Shown here piece by piece: positions 34,550-46,258 of a DNA stretch of 64,000 nt. Source of the DNA: Endothia cerciana. Lineage: Eukaryota; Ascomycota; Sordariomycetes; Diaporthales; Cryphonectriaceae. The stretch is taken from positions 1 through 64,000 of the forward strand of contig JALRMH010000008.1 of the NCBI GenBank assembly GCA_026119935.1, given 5' to 3'. Under the pieces are notes generated by a model that saw only the letters and a list, made by a program, of their open reading frames with translations, had not been told where the DNA came from and did not search any database. The first letter of the stretch is position 1; each line of letters opens with the position of its first letter. The position numbers were made by a program, and so were the translations under genes.

Positions 34550-35067
34550 TTGGCTGCGGATCCTACGCACATAATTCTACGGGCTGTATTCTACTAATTG
34601 CTGAAGGCCCTATCAACGATGGAAAGGCCGGCAGATTCAACCGAGAGGATGCCCTCGTCAGATGGGTGGAGGTTAGAGACTAAGCGTATCTTAGTACTGT
34701 CATCAAAGAATCACTCCGTTGCCACCCAGCCGCTGGTCTTCGCCTGGAGATAGCATTCCTGCTTCAAGGTATTGATGTATCGGGCTGTCGCATCCCAGGC
34801 GGGGCAATTGTCGGCTGCTCAGCGTGGTGATCCATCGCGACGAAGCAGTATTTGGACCTTGCCCCGCAGAGTTCTGACCAGAACGCTGGATTGGAAGGCC
34901 CAAGGAACAACAGGCGAAGATGAAGAGTGCATTGTTTTCCTTTGCCTTAGGACCCCGAGCTTGCATTGGTAAAATTATCTCACTGCTTGAGATGTACAAA
35001 TTTGTGCCCGCCATAATCAAGCCATGCCGAACTTGTGGCTTCCTGAAACTGCACAGTGCCTGGTTTG
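34550..35067 (+). pseudogene. cytochrome P450, C-terminal fragment, frameshifted
   Basis: Recognisable blocks: an I-helix-downstream segment (HIILRAVFY, about 34565), the K-helix ExxR motif (KESLR, 34705-34719), VSGCRIPGGAIVGC (about 34780-34815) and the heme-binding loop FSFALGPRACIG with its Cys (34935-34970), followed by LLEMYKFVPAIIK. The consensus is FxxGxRxCxG. Here the first Gly position holds Ala-Leu-Gly, so the loop is kept in form. The pieces lie in different frames with stops between, and the N-terminal ~60 percent is absent. No intron arrangement restores one frame by eye. A decayed cluster oxygenase; the motif style resembles fungal pisatin-demethylase-type P450s (inference). Confidence 0.75.
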
Positions 35068-35788
35068 TTAAATCGAGTAGATTTAAAGTCTGTTCGAGGT
35101 TAATGTCAAGGGTGTTATGAAGTAAAGAACCTTGTGTAGTGTATAATATCCACAAGAGGTGTAAAGTAGGAAATAGGTTGGCTAGGCTAGTCTTATAGGC
35201 CCGTTGTGCCGCACAAGTTGAGCCTCCCAAGTCAGAACCAGTCAGTTCCACTACCAGATTGTACATTGCAGTCTAGCTCAATCACAGATCCGACACTGGA
35301 CAATCCGAGCAATCTGAATCTGCCTCAACGCCACTTCGATTGTTACTCTCGCCGACAAGGTCTCCAGGCCTGGCACAGTCACGTGGTCTATCTGTGATAC
35401 ACTCAGTTATACGAGAGCTCGGTTTCCCATACCAACTGCGCAGGTCTGTCTCATTTTAACTCTAAGATAATCTTATGAAGATGGCTCAGTGTGGAAAGAA
35501 TACTCAAGTTGATAGGGTAGCGACCATCATGTGACACCAGTGCATTGAGAGGAGGTGAGGGAACGAGATCAGTCACAAGCCACGCGCTTTGTGAATCGTC
35601 GGATTTTCATTTGCGTAGGCCCAATTTCTCGATCCTGCTGAGACAAAAGAAAGACTGAGGTTTCAGACCGATTAGTTGTGGCTTTTCTCTGTCAGAATAC
35701 ATTCGCATTCCCCTATGTACCGGTTTTCTCATCCCTCTCCCCTCACCTCCCCAGTTCTTAGATATCAGCCAGCCAGTCAGTCAGTCCA
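35068..35788. other. intergenic, no gene seen
   Basis: Unique, GC-balanced sequence between the P450 remnant and the MFS stop codon. Contains a short (CAGT)n-like stretch near 35769-35785. No protein, RNA or repeat recognised. Confidence 0.4.
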
Positions 35789-37578
35789 TTACCTGATAGG
35801 ACCCGCGTTGAGCCGGAAAGAATGACCAAAATGGTACACAATGGTGATTAGAACGAGACCAAACCCGACGATTCCGGCTTGGGTGCCAAAGCTCGCTTGA
35901 TAGCCAACTTTGCTTCCCCACGGCTGCTGGAAGTAACCAACGCTGAATCCGCCGATGGCACGAGCGAAATTGGTCCACCCAGACACCTCGGCAGGCGCGG
36001 CTGGATACGAGTCCAGAACGTAGGCAGATACGGCGACAGAAGTCGTCATGACGCCGAAGCTATGCATCCCCCAGCCCATGATGATGGCTCCCACGGAGAG
36101 ATGGTAGAAGAGGGCAAAGCCGATCAAGATGAGTCCTGCGATCATGAGGATGCCCGAGATGTAAACCATTACTAGGCGAGCCTCCGGCTCGAAGACGCCA
36201 CCGTGTCTTCGGACGTAGCGACGTGCAAGATAGTCGTTGAAGAAATGCCCGAAGAGTTCGCCAAGGAGAATCCCGACGATGGGCGAGAAATAGAGAAAAC
36301 CAAGATTCTTATAGGAATATCCATAGCCACCAAGATCCCTCGGGAGCGCAAACAGGATGGCGGTCGTGATATTGATTCCAATCGCCCACGCAAAGAAAAG
36401 CATGCTGTGAGACGTCAGAACCATGTGTGGGGATGCATTCAACCGGAGGGAGCACCACCTACTACGCAACCAGGACCAGGAAGAGAGCCGGCTTGAACAG
36501 TGCAGCAAAGAACCGTCTGAAAGATACCAACGCCGTCTCGTAGTAAGTGTGATGATGCCTCAGCTCCCAGAGCCCAATGACCCGGGCCATCCTCGCTAGG
36601 AAGCCCTCGCCGCGGGGTGGCTGGTCGTGCCTAGGGATGTCGCGATTGTACCAAGTCTCGTCCAAAAAGGCCACGATGAGACAAAGGTCAAGACCAACTG
36701 CCCCCACGCAGACCCAAAAGACGTTCTCCCACCTAGCAGTTCTACTCAGAACGAAGTTGGCGAGGAGGGGTCCCCAGTAAGGCGATGCAATGTAGAGAAA
36801 GGCCCACAGTCCAATCTTCCTAGCCCGTTCGTGAAAGAAGAAAATGTCTTTGATAAAGGCCATAGAAATTGTCTGCGATGATGTGATGAAGAAGCCCGTC
36901 AGGACTCGCATGACAAAGAAGCAGCGGAATGAAGGGGCGACGGCCGTGCCGACCGAGAAGGCAAATCCCGCGATGGTGGACCAGAACAGTGTTGGAGCCC
37001 GTCCTATGAACGAGGTCATGGGAACCCAGAGGAGTCCCCCCAGTGCCCTAAGAAGATATGGGGTTAGCATCTCTGCCCAAGATGCAAGGCCAAATAGCTT
37101 CGGGTTGTCTCACATCATCAATACATTAATGCTGTTGGTCTGGTTTACAGTCGCAACATCCTCGTTCCAGACCTTCGCCTGTAAGATGGGCGGCGCACTA
37201 CCCGCAGCTGATGTAAAGTCTGCACAGAAAGCGCCCCAGGCCACAGTGACCAGGATCATGTGCCGTTTCCGAGAAGACCAGTTCAGGGGATCGTTCTTGT
37301 CACTCGTCGGCTGTGGCAGGAGGACTGTCTAGCGGTCGGAGAGAGTGCAAGTTACATGAGCTTGTCCCTAAAAGACACGTAATGGTCTGGGGCAGAGGGT
37401 AAAAGGTGTTCCTCACATGACCATCTTTGGCAAGTTGGAGCGTCGATTCTCGGGGTGTTTCCACAGAGAGGATGAACCCACCCTCGGCTCTAGCAGCGAG
37501 AGGAAACGGCTCAACCGTGGGCTTTCTTTCCAGCCGCTCGTCAGATAACGAGAGGGCATCGACGTGAGGCTTCTCCAT
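35789..37578 (-). CDS. MFS transporter, drug:H+ antiporter (DHA1)-like
   Basis: Plasma-membrane carrier with about 12 predicted hydrophobic segments. Start MEKPHVDALSLSDERLER at 37578. Exon 1 ends AKDGH and joins TVLLPQPTSDKNDPLNWSS; DPLNW just before TM1 is a hallmark of fungal DHA1 carriers. A second intron splits NVLM from ALGGLLWVPMTSFIGRAP (loop 2-3 motif region). A third splits LFLVLVA from MLFFAWAIGINITTAIL. The C-terminal half has GWTNFARAIGGFSVGYFQQPWG. Intron boundaries GTGAGG/CTAG, GTGAGA/TTAG and GTAGTA/ACAG look sound. Cargo unknown; position in the cluster suggests uptake of an aromatic acid or export of an intermediate. A CGG-AAAT-CCG palindrome lies about 60 bp upstream. Confidence 0.87.
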
Positions 37579-38587
37579 AATCCGGGATGCCTAATCAAAA
37601 GTTTCAAGTTGTAGCTTGGGAATATGGACAGAACCGAGGCGGAAATCCGATGAGGGGAGGCCATAAATCAACCGACATTAGAGGCATCCTTAGGTTGTTG
37701 AGTTGAGTTGTGGTGGTCCCTGTTCAAAGAAGTAGTCTGTCCGTGCCCTGCCAAGTAGAGCGTATTGAGTCCTGCACCCGCCAAATATTGGAAGTTCCGA
37801 ATATGCGAGGTGAACCCCAGATCCCTGTCAGCAGAGGAATTCGGTGGCCGTGAGGCGCCTATTGACCTGGCAAAGTGTCGTCTCCAGCAACTAGATATCT
37901 GGACCATACTAGGCAAAAATAGGGTCCCCGGGGAGGTAGAGAGACTCCCCGATACTCACATTCGTAGGACGGGAGGAAATTCCGAGGATTTCCGCTATGG
38001 CATCGGACAGTGCGGAGGTGCCGGAAATATCAAAAACTTTTGGGTAGAGATGGTTTAGTTAGCGTGTCTACGACACTATCTTGTAATATGCCTAAGCTGG
38101 CCATCGCCTTTCGTGGTAATTATCGTAGCATCATCGGGAAGAGACGTTTCTTTAGTCGACTGCTCGGTGTCCGGAACATAAGATGGTGGTTAAATGTGTA
38201 ACGCTTTCACAGTGTCTTAGTCATAATTGAACGTTGTAGAACCTCGAGATGTGAGCAGGGCACAGACTTCACATTGCAGGATGCCTATTCCGGAGTCCTA
38301 AATTTCCTTGCGCATGGCCTAAGTCCACTGTCATTTCTGAGTCTTGGCACCCGTCTCGTCAGCTCAGTTGTATTATCCGTCTCAGATGATATGTCAATTC
38401 GAACAATAACACATATACAAAAGTGCTCCTCCTAGTCAGGGTAAGTATATGCCTCTAGGAAAATGAGACGCGACGTTTGAAGGTATAGATCAAGAGCATA
38501 GATGAAATTATGGATAAAAAAGCCTAACAAGGCTCACTGTACGTCACAGATCGTCACAATCTCTCCAGCCATTGCTAGTTCTCGTCA
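37579..38587. promoter_or_regulatory. MFS promoter region with CGG dyads
   Basis: One kilobase between the MFS start and the SDR stop. Holds CGGAAATCCG (37640-37649) and, on the minus strand, CGGAATTTCCT (37974-37984, 10 of 11 matches to CGGAATTTCCG), followed by AGGATTTCCGC (37986-37996). No convincing gene; an open frame at 37668-37916 has no recognisable features. Confidence 0.4.
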
Positions 38588-40141
38588 TCAGTCCGTCTTG
38601 AATCCATTGCCTACGACACCGTTCTCGATCACACCATTCTCGGCCAACCTATCCTCTTTGTCACTAGAGTCCAGACTTGCCATTTTCGAGGAATTGGCGA
38701 CGGCTTCGGTGGGGTGAGGAAGAAGCTTGGGAGAAACCAGGGCTTGGAGGGTTGGCGGGCTCTGCACCGGGAGGATTCCTGCATTCTCGAACGCGCGGAA
38801 TGTGTCGATCCAGGTATCGTAGGTATCATCATACCTCGTCCAGCCGAACTTACGTGCCTTCGACACGGAGCCTATGGTGTACCAGGCCTTACCAATGGTC
38901 CAGTCGAAGAAGTCCCATGTGCCCCATTTGAAGGCATCGATGTGTCCTCCGTACTTGGCCACCACGCGCTGCCAAACTTCCTCTCTCCCCTTCGCCCACT
39001 CGCTCATGAGAAAGTTATGCGCCATGCGCTGATTTTCACCACTTGCGTTCCATTCCAAGTGCTCAGGAACCTGAGAAACGGACGGACATTAGAGGGATGC
39101 CCAGGATCCTCTGGGAAAGACATAACTGACCTTGACCCCGAAGTATTGCGCAAGTTTGGGCCAAAAGTGCCGCCACACGATAACATCGCCATTGGTATGG
39201 TTGAATACCTCGTTCTTTGTGTGGTTGTTCGTCGCTGCCCATAGATTCATGTCCGCCAAGCTCGGCGCATATGAGCTGTCATCGACAGAGTGATAGAAAA
39301 ACTTGTTCCCCGGGAAGATCGGAACTGTACCGGATTCTCGGCAGCACAAGATGTAGAGAGCGAAGGTGAGTGCTGCCGACATCCCATTCCCTGTTCCACT
39401 CTACGCGTCAGCCGATGGAGAATGTGAGAATAAAGGGCTGGGGGGCTATACCCGCTGGAGTAAAGCCAACGATGGCATTGGGCCTGATTACATTCCAGTC
39501 CCACGTGCGTTTTGAAGCTAGGTCGAACAAGAGGTCCTCCTGATGATAATAGAAGTTCTCTCCATGATCTTCATACCGCTGCATCTCCTCATGGACAGGG
39601 ACCTCAACCGGTCCAAGATGGACTCCATAGTGCTGTTTGATTGGTCAGAACTCCACCACGATCTAGCAATGCTCGACCAAATGTGACTTGCCTTTCCTCC
39701 GGTTTGGAGGCACACCCGCTGTAGGGTCTTGGCGGCGACATTGTCGATCGCAACCAGAAAGTTGCTGAACAGCGGAACGTTGTAATCACTCAGCTTCTTG
39801 AAGTCGGCTACGTGGACATAAGAAGCAAAGAATGCATGCGTAACATCATGACACAGGGGCGCCATAGTCTCGATAAGGTCCTCGACAGGCTTCAAGAAGT
39901 CGAGAGCAATGAACCTCACCCGAGGATCTTGCCAGAACACCTGGGTAGGAGCCCGCCGAGAAGTGACGATGATCTTGGACCTGTTTTCGCTTGGTTAGTA
40001 TTTCTTCCATTCTGGGTGTTGCCGAGTCTCCATAACTGACCATTCGGAGCTCGGTTGCCGAATCAATTGCTCGACAATTGCGTTGCCGGTGATACCATTA
40101 CCACCCGTGACAAATGCGACCTTTCTCCGAGAGCATGACAT
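38588..40141 (-). CDS. NAD(P)-dependent PRISE-type short-chain reductase
   Basis: Progesterone-5-beta-reductase/iridoid-synthase-like SDR, a family that reduces activated C=C bonds of enones. Starts MSCSRRKVAFVTGGNGITG at 40141; GGNGITG is the Rossmann glycine motif, and the upstream ATG at 40195 is less typical. Intron 1 sits after SEW; the next exon reads SKIIVTSRRAPTQVFWQDP. Family active-site Lys and Tyr appear in GGKHYGVHLGP (across intron 2) and NFYYHQEDLL. The middle reads WDWNVIRPNAIVGFTP. The C-terminal part has FFDWTIGKAWYTIGSVSKARKFGW. About five exons, with two checked splices. Divergent from the CoA ligase. Substrate unknown; could act on an enone or enoate intermediate of the aromatic pathway. 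Confidence 0.85.
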
Positions 40142-40934
40142 TGTTGCAAGAAGAATTGCGTACGAAGCGCGTGCAGTTGATTTTTGATGTTTCAAGCGAC
40201 TTAGACAAGGAAGAATGACGAACAGCAGCCATGCACGGTGGCCGTGTCATTATGTGTTACAAGGGCTCATGTGAGGGCTTGGAGGGGTCGGGTCTCATTC
40301 AACGATAATCTCTAAGGGAGGCTAAGGAGTGCTTGAGGGATCTTCCCTATACGACGCCGATGGTCTCAGACGTCGCCTATTTATACACGAAGGTCCCTTC
40401 CTGGATGCCTGAGGCATCCAGGCATGGCCACGTCCTATATGCATGTTAGTTTCCACATTCTGTCTCGGCCCTCAACTGATAGGACGACGAGCGTCCTGTT
40501 GGCTGCAGCAGTGCTGGCCCAACGTCTCCCCGGGTATCCCCGTCCGAGGTCGGATCTCCGTGTGACATTATGAGAACCGATCCTCTCTAGGGCCTTTAGA
40601 TTTACCTGGTAAGATTATTGAGGTACAATTACCGCGTCATGGAATTTCGGAAAGCTCAACAAGCGGACCGGCAGTGCTGACCGCGGAGGGCGGAATCGGA
40701 ACCCTTGAGCGGGCGGAATTTTCAGAGCTGGGGAGCCGTGGAGAAACTAGACTGTGAGGCTCACCACAGGATTCCGGCCGCCTTTCGCGTCATGAGTCAC
40801 ACGTCTAGTAGTTGATGTATAAACGCAATCTCGGGATAGGGACAGGTGATTGGTACTGGTCACCTGTGAAACTCGAGCGTGGCTTCATCAAGGGATGGTC
40901 GACATACTCGGTCAGCCTTCAATCGTGGATCACA
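40142..40934. promoter_or_regulatory. shared divergent promoter, SDR and CoA ligase
   Basis: A 793-bp bidirectional region. Contains TATTTATA (40378-40385), an 11-bp-arm inverted repeat CCTGGATGCCT-G-AGGCATCCAGG (40400-40422) and an everted TCCGA-GG-TCGGA (40543-40554). Also TGGAATTTCGG (40640-40650) and CGGAATTTTCAG (40714-40725), both close to the cluster's CGG-AATTT-CCG dyad. These are candidate Zn2Cys6 sites. Confidence 0.5.
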
Positions 40935-43157
40935 ATGGCGATATACCGGAGTCAGGAGCCCCTTTGCTATCCCAAGGATGCAACTTTGACAGATGTGCTC
41001 CTAGAACACAACCTGAACGGCACGCCGCCTGACAAGCCAGCCATCATCGACGGCCTATCGGGAGAGGTCGTCTTCACCTATGCTAGCTTTCGAGAGAGCG
41101 TCAGAAAGGTGGCGCGCCATCTTTCGAGGGAGCTTCGTATTACGCCGGGCACGGTCGTGGGTATTCTGTCGACCAATACGGTACCTGTCCTTTTGGCGCC
41201 TCAGTGTCTAGATAATTTTTGCTCATCAAGTGATCCTATTAGAACTTCTATCCCATCTGCGTGCACGCTGTCCTCGCGGTCGGCGGCGTCGTATCCGCAA
41301 TGAACCCCCTCTACGAGCCAAATGTACGGATTCCTAGTCCTTCGTGGTATGGAGTCACTCGCACGAGGTTGCTGACTGATCTTAAAAATTCCAGGAGCTT
41401 GCTCACGCAATACGACTTAGTCTGCCCAGCAACATCCTTGTGGCAAAGGCGCTGGTCCCGAAGCTGGAGGATGCTCTTGCAAGCGTGTCACAGCTCCCGA
41501 CGCGACCGTGTTTGCACACTTGGGACACCGAAGCAGGCGTGCCAAACGCCTTGCCCATCATGCACATCATTGAGCACGGCGCGGCGGACTACGAGCCCGT
41601 CAAGCTTGCGCCTGGTGCGGCAGCTAAGCAGCTCGCCTTCATCTGCTTCAGCTCAGGAACGTCGGGGCTGGTCAAAGGCGTAAGGCTCAGCCACGGCAAT
41701 GTCGTAGCGAATATTTTTCAGCAGTCCCAGGCCTTGCGCGGGATGTTCGCGCCAAGCACAGTCGTGGCCCTTGTCGTTCCGTTCTTCCATATTCTCGGCC
41801 TTGCTGGGTTCAGCTGCCAATATGTCTGTCAGGTTGGTATGGTCCTCCTTTGCTGGCTGACGTCCGAACAAGCAGACGGCTAGCCAGTTGAGAGGTGGAC
41901 GAGCTTGCTTGAACCCCGGACCACGTAGATTGCCGCGAACAAAACGCATGCTGACAGAAGAAATGTGGCACAGGGTGTTCCAATCGTTGTGTTCCACCGG
42001 TTTGAGCTGGGACCCTTGGCCCAGGCGACCAGGAGACACAGAAGTAAGTTTGTGTCCGGCCCGTAGCATTCACTCTACTCTGGCCGAGCTTACAGGTCCG
42101 CAGTTACCCACATCAACGTCGTACCACCCATAGCACTAGAGTTTCTGCACAATCCGATTGCGAAGAGGGGAGATTTCTCATCTCTCAGGTGCCTAATCAA
42201 TGCCGCCGCGCCACTGAGCCAGCAACAGGCCACCCAGCTCTCCAAGCGTCTGGATTGCGTCGTCACACAGTGGTACGGCATGACGGAAGCCAGTCCCAGC
42301 ATAGCATCCCAGAGGGAAGACGAAAGCAACGTACCGAATACGATAGGACGCTTGATCCCAGGAGTCGAGATGAGGGTCGTCGATGAAGAAGGCCGTGGTG
42401 AGTTCCCGTAAAGCCTGGTTTTAGCGTGCATATGCTCTTCGGGAGCTGACAAGTCGGGAATGTACAGACAAGCGGGTCGGGGAATTCGCCATACGCGGGC
42501 CAAATATCATGCAGGGATACGTTAGTGGTGAGGGTAGGCTTGAGAACATCATGACTTCTGACGGCTTCATGAGGACGGGGGACATTGGCTATGTTGACGA
42601 CAAGGGCTTCCTATACATTGTTGACCGAGCCAAAGAAATGATCAAAGTCAAAGGGTACGAAGTCAATCCCACGACGTGGATATGCATCGCTTAGCTAACT
42701 TCTGAACTCCAGAAACCAAGTAGCGCCAGCAGAACTTGAAGCAATTCTGCTGACGCATCCCCTTGTCGAGGACTCTGCTGTGTGCGGGGCCTACAATGAG
42801 CATGGGACCTCTGAAATACCCTTTGCCTACATCACCACCACCGTGAGGGATGCCAAGGAGCAGGAAATGCTGATAGCTGATGTCCTCCGACATGTAAATT
42901 CACAAGTCGCGGGGTACAAAAGGTTAGAAGGGGGAGTACACATACTCTCGGCGATTCCAAGAAAGTAAGTCTTGTCAAACAGCACCTGCCCCCCCCCAGT
43001 GGAGGCCCACCTCTGTCCAGCGCAGGCTAACGACCCGAAAAGTCCATCAGGCAAGATATTACGGCGCCTTCTTCCCGCAAAGCTGGAAGCCACCGAACGC
43101 TATCCTCTAGCCACTGCTGGCAGAAGAAGGGATTCTCTGGTACCGTCCAAAATCTAG
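40935..43157 (+). CDS. AMP-dependent acyl/aryl-CoA ligase (4-coumarate-CoA-ligase-like), PTS1
   Basis: Activates a carboxylic acid as adenylate, then CoA thioester. Start MAIYRSQEPLCYPKD at 40935. Domain order: N-terminal subdomain (VGILSTNT|NFYPICVHAVLAVGG), ATP P-loop FICFSSGTSGLVKGV, TQWYGMTEASP (motif A4/A5 region), GFMRTGDIGYVDDKGFLYIVDR (Asp and Arg contacts), hinge KEMIKVKG|NQVAPAELE and C-terminal catalytic Lys in PSGKILRR. Seven or so introns; the splices at KG|NQVAPAE and IPRN|PSGK were checked for phase. The C-terminus is PSKI, a PTS1-like tripeptide SKI, implying a peroxisomal enzyme. With the acyl-CoA dehydrogenase it would allow side-chain beta-oxidation of an aryl-alkanoic acid. 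Substrate inferred, not shown. Confidence 0.87.
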
Positions 43158-43287
43158 ATTTTGTATTTTCTACATAAGATTATATATACATACAGGGTAA
43201 CTTATTTTGGGTATTTACTATTAATGCGAACTTCGGCGTGATAGTTCAAGACACGCTGTTTTCCTTCCCGGCTTTGATGTCGATGGG

Positions 43288-46258
43288 CTAGAAAGCAGGG
43301 GGCGCGTTGATACCGAGGTTCATCATAACCTCGTCGACCTCCAGGTCAATATTGAAAAGTCCGGCCAGCCCAAGGTTCCCAGAGATATGAGGATCTATGT
43401 CTAGCTCCATGATCAAATCACGGGCGTTCTCAGTGTTCGCATTTGTCTGCCCGGTCGGTGTTGTGTTTTCGGCACCTGTGGTTCTGGGCACAAGCCCCGT
43501 GCCGTTGAGGAGTGACTCGAAGCTGAAATCAGACATTGTCCATCCCGGAAGGCTTGATTGGCCTTCAGAGATATTAGATATGGGCCACAACTCCCCATAG
43601 CTGGCCTTGTCTGGCGGACTAGGATGTCGACCAGGGTTTATGGTGGCGTGGTTATCGTTGAGAACTCCGCCCGGCTGAGCGTCATGCAATGCATCATGCT
43701 CGTCCGAGCCGGGCGCACGTTGATTCATGTCATCTATGCAGCTGTCCGCATGGGGATTTCGAGATGGATGCGGGGTTGGCCGAGATCCCTCGTCTGACTG
43801 GATCTTGCTGAGTATTCGTTCCACCAGGAGATTGAGTCTCGAGACCCACCGTATCATTTTGCCAGACACCCATACCCGGTGACAGTATACGTTCAAAGAT
43901 CGTGCGGCAGATAGGATCAGACCACCATATTTCCTCCCAAGACCTGGGTTCTTTGCTATCAGACCGAGCATGACCATGGTAGCACTAGTAAGGTAATGGC
44001 TAAACGGGAAGCAGTACTTCAGATCGTCTTCGCGTATGGAGTCGTGGGCTCGAAGAATACTGGTTGCCAAGCTGGTGCACACGGCAAACGACTCCAACTG
44101 GTCGTTGTCCGTGTGGTCGAGGGACTTGGGGGTGGCCGAAAAGGGTTTACGAATCAAGAGGCGAAGAAAAGTGCAGCACTGAGCACTCATCAGCCCGGCG
44201 AAGGTCAGGTTCCCATTGGTGTGTTGGTCTTACCATGAAGAGAAGCATGCTTTGTTTGATCTGCCAGCGCAGTTTGTTGTCCAGCTGGCAGTCAGGTGGC
44301 AAGCTTGGGTCATAGGACAGGCCTTTTGGCACGCTTTCCAGAAGCTGGCAAAGCATCATGTCTGCATACTCGGCCATGGCGGCCGAGGTCGGGCTTGATG
44401 CCTGGACGCCGTATAGCAGCTGCCACGTCTTTGTCACGATCCTCGAGAATCGAACTAGCGCTGAAAGATACGGCACAGCCGTCGTCGGATCACTGGCGAC
44501 CTCGGCAGAGAGATCTTCATAAAGGCTGCTGATTGGCTCTGCTCTCGAGGCATAGCGAGAAAGCAACTCATCACTGAGATTCAAAGGTAGAGCCGTGTCG
44601 ACGTTCGTGTCATGGATGAGGAATGGACGCCCTGACTCGATGGCTATGCGTCGGTCCATCACGTAAATGGTCCACCACGTTCGACAGAACAGCTGGCTCC
44701 GAAGAACCGGCATGGAATCCAAGGTGCTCTGCCTGTGCAAGCCGACAATGTGCGCATTAGAAACCGCCACAGCTATGAGCCGGGCAGCCCGCTGCGTAGC
44801 GTCCAGGCGGAATAGATATAGCACCTAAGCCGCGTCAGGAATTGTCTGCTCTGTATGGTAGAAAGGCTAACTAGCCGACAAAATCCTTCTTACCCTTATC
44901 GTAATGATCTGCAGAGCCATCAGGGACTTGGCGGCCGTGTTGTTCATCTCGACGGCGTCCTGCATGAGACTCATGCCGACGCTGTGCAGGCTCCAGCCAG
45001 ACGAGTGAACGCCAGAAGCATCGTTCATCCTAGACGAGACGCTGCAGCGGCCAAGGGCGAGACAAAAGCAGACAAGCGCGACAGACATGCGTTTCTGCTC
45101 TCTTTCCACTGTGTTTGTCATGGCCCAGAGGGCCGAGTACTCCCACAATTCGTTGAACGTCTCCCACACGGTAGGGGGGTGAAGGAATGGGTAGAGCACG
45201 TGAATCTCGTCGATATATACTTGCAGATACCGCCTCCAGTCCGCCTCATCGGCGACGACATCATGGTGGTCAAGGATGGTTTCTAGCCAGCCTCGTACCT
45301 TGCGTGCTCGCTGATCGCCCGGCAACGCGAGGCTCTGCTGCAGCGAGGACCCGCGAGAGAAGGCGGATATCAGCTTGACAGAGTCGGGCGCCTGAGAGAT
45401 GTGGTCAATGTTCTGGTTGATATCTTGGAAGGCAGGGCTCATCGACAGCTCGCCCGCAAAGGTCTGACCATCTGCTTCCAGGACGCTCTGGAGCCCGGCC
45501 GAGGCGGGACTGGCGTGTTCCTCGACGGCGCTTGGCTCGAGAGCGTGGCCCTGTCCCTTCGATATGGCGGTTTCATGCGAAGCCGCCCGTAGCAGGCTTA
45601 ACTGGTGCTCGACCTCGGTCAGGCGAGCAAGCAACTCGCGAGTAGCTAAGCTAGATGCAAGTTGAGTTATCGACGCCGCCTAACTCGATGCAAGTCGGGC
45701 CGTCAAGCTCACCTCCCTGCAGAGCTTTGGATTTCCATCCCAGCTTCTGAGCGGGCCGGGAACCAGCCTTGCGCATCCATCTTGGCTTGCCCCCCTCTGG
45801 GGCCCGGTACACACGGTATTTTCCTTGCAATGCATTGTACACAGGGCTCCCCACCCTCACACTTCCAGGGGTATCAGCTGCTGTTGGGAAAACGGTCGAA
45901 TACAGCGGTAGCTGACCTTGATCTTGCGCTGCTGGCATGAAGAGCTAAGTCACTCAAGGCATTAGCTGCGTTCGCAGGAACCTCTGGCGCGAGCAAGACC
46001 CGAGCGACGAGCAACGCACCAGGCTCTGGAGATGTATTTCCCCCTCTTCATCTTCTTGGCAGGGCGGTCTGACGTGCTTGGACTCGGAGCGGGCACCGAC
46101 TGCTTATCGGCACCGCTGTTCTTGTCGCCGTGGGTATTGGTCGTGCCGGGAGCATTTGCACCCGCCTCGCCCAGCTTGTCGGCCCCATCTTGTTCGGACG
46201 TCAACTGTGGGCGCACTTGAATACTGTCCTCGCTGCCATCCCGACTCTGAGGGGCCAT
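43288..46258 (-). CDS. Zn2Cys6 transcription factor with fungal-specific TF domain
   Basis: Nuclear regulator. Starts MAPQSRDGSEDSIQVRPQ at 46258, with a Ser/Thr-rich acidic leader and a basic KKMKRGKYISRA stretch. The zinc cluster is encoded over three exons: ISRAC|SSCQQRKIK|CEGGEPCVQCIARKIPC, giving C-x2-C-x6-C-x5-C-x2-C-x6-C. Both introns within the finger have GT-AG ends (acceptors at CTTAG and GGAAG). A heptad-like linker LLARLTEVEHQLSLLR follows. The Fungal_trans middle domain includes IHVLYPFLHPPTVW and TWWTIYVMDRRIAIESGRP. The C-terminal tail is acidic (LIMELDIDPHIS). Central position makes it the likely pathway activator. The TF domain spans at least two more exons; exact internal boundaries need RNA data. 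Confidence 0.87.

Noticed and set aside
34703..35266. 187-codon minus-strand open frame
   Set aside because: Antisense to the P450 fragment that carries ExxR and the heme loop; no independent support.
37668..37916. 82-codon minus-strand open frame upstream of the MFS gene
   Set aside because: No recognisable motif, no homologous exon pattern, and located in the MFS promoter region.
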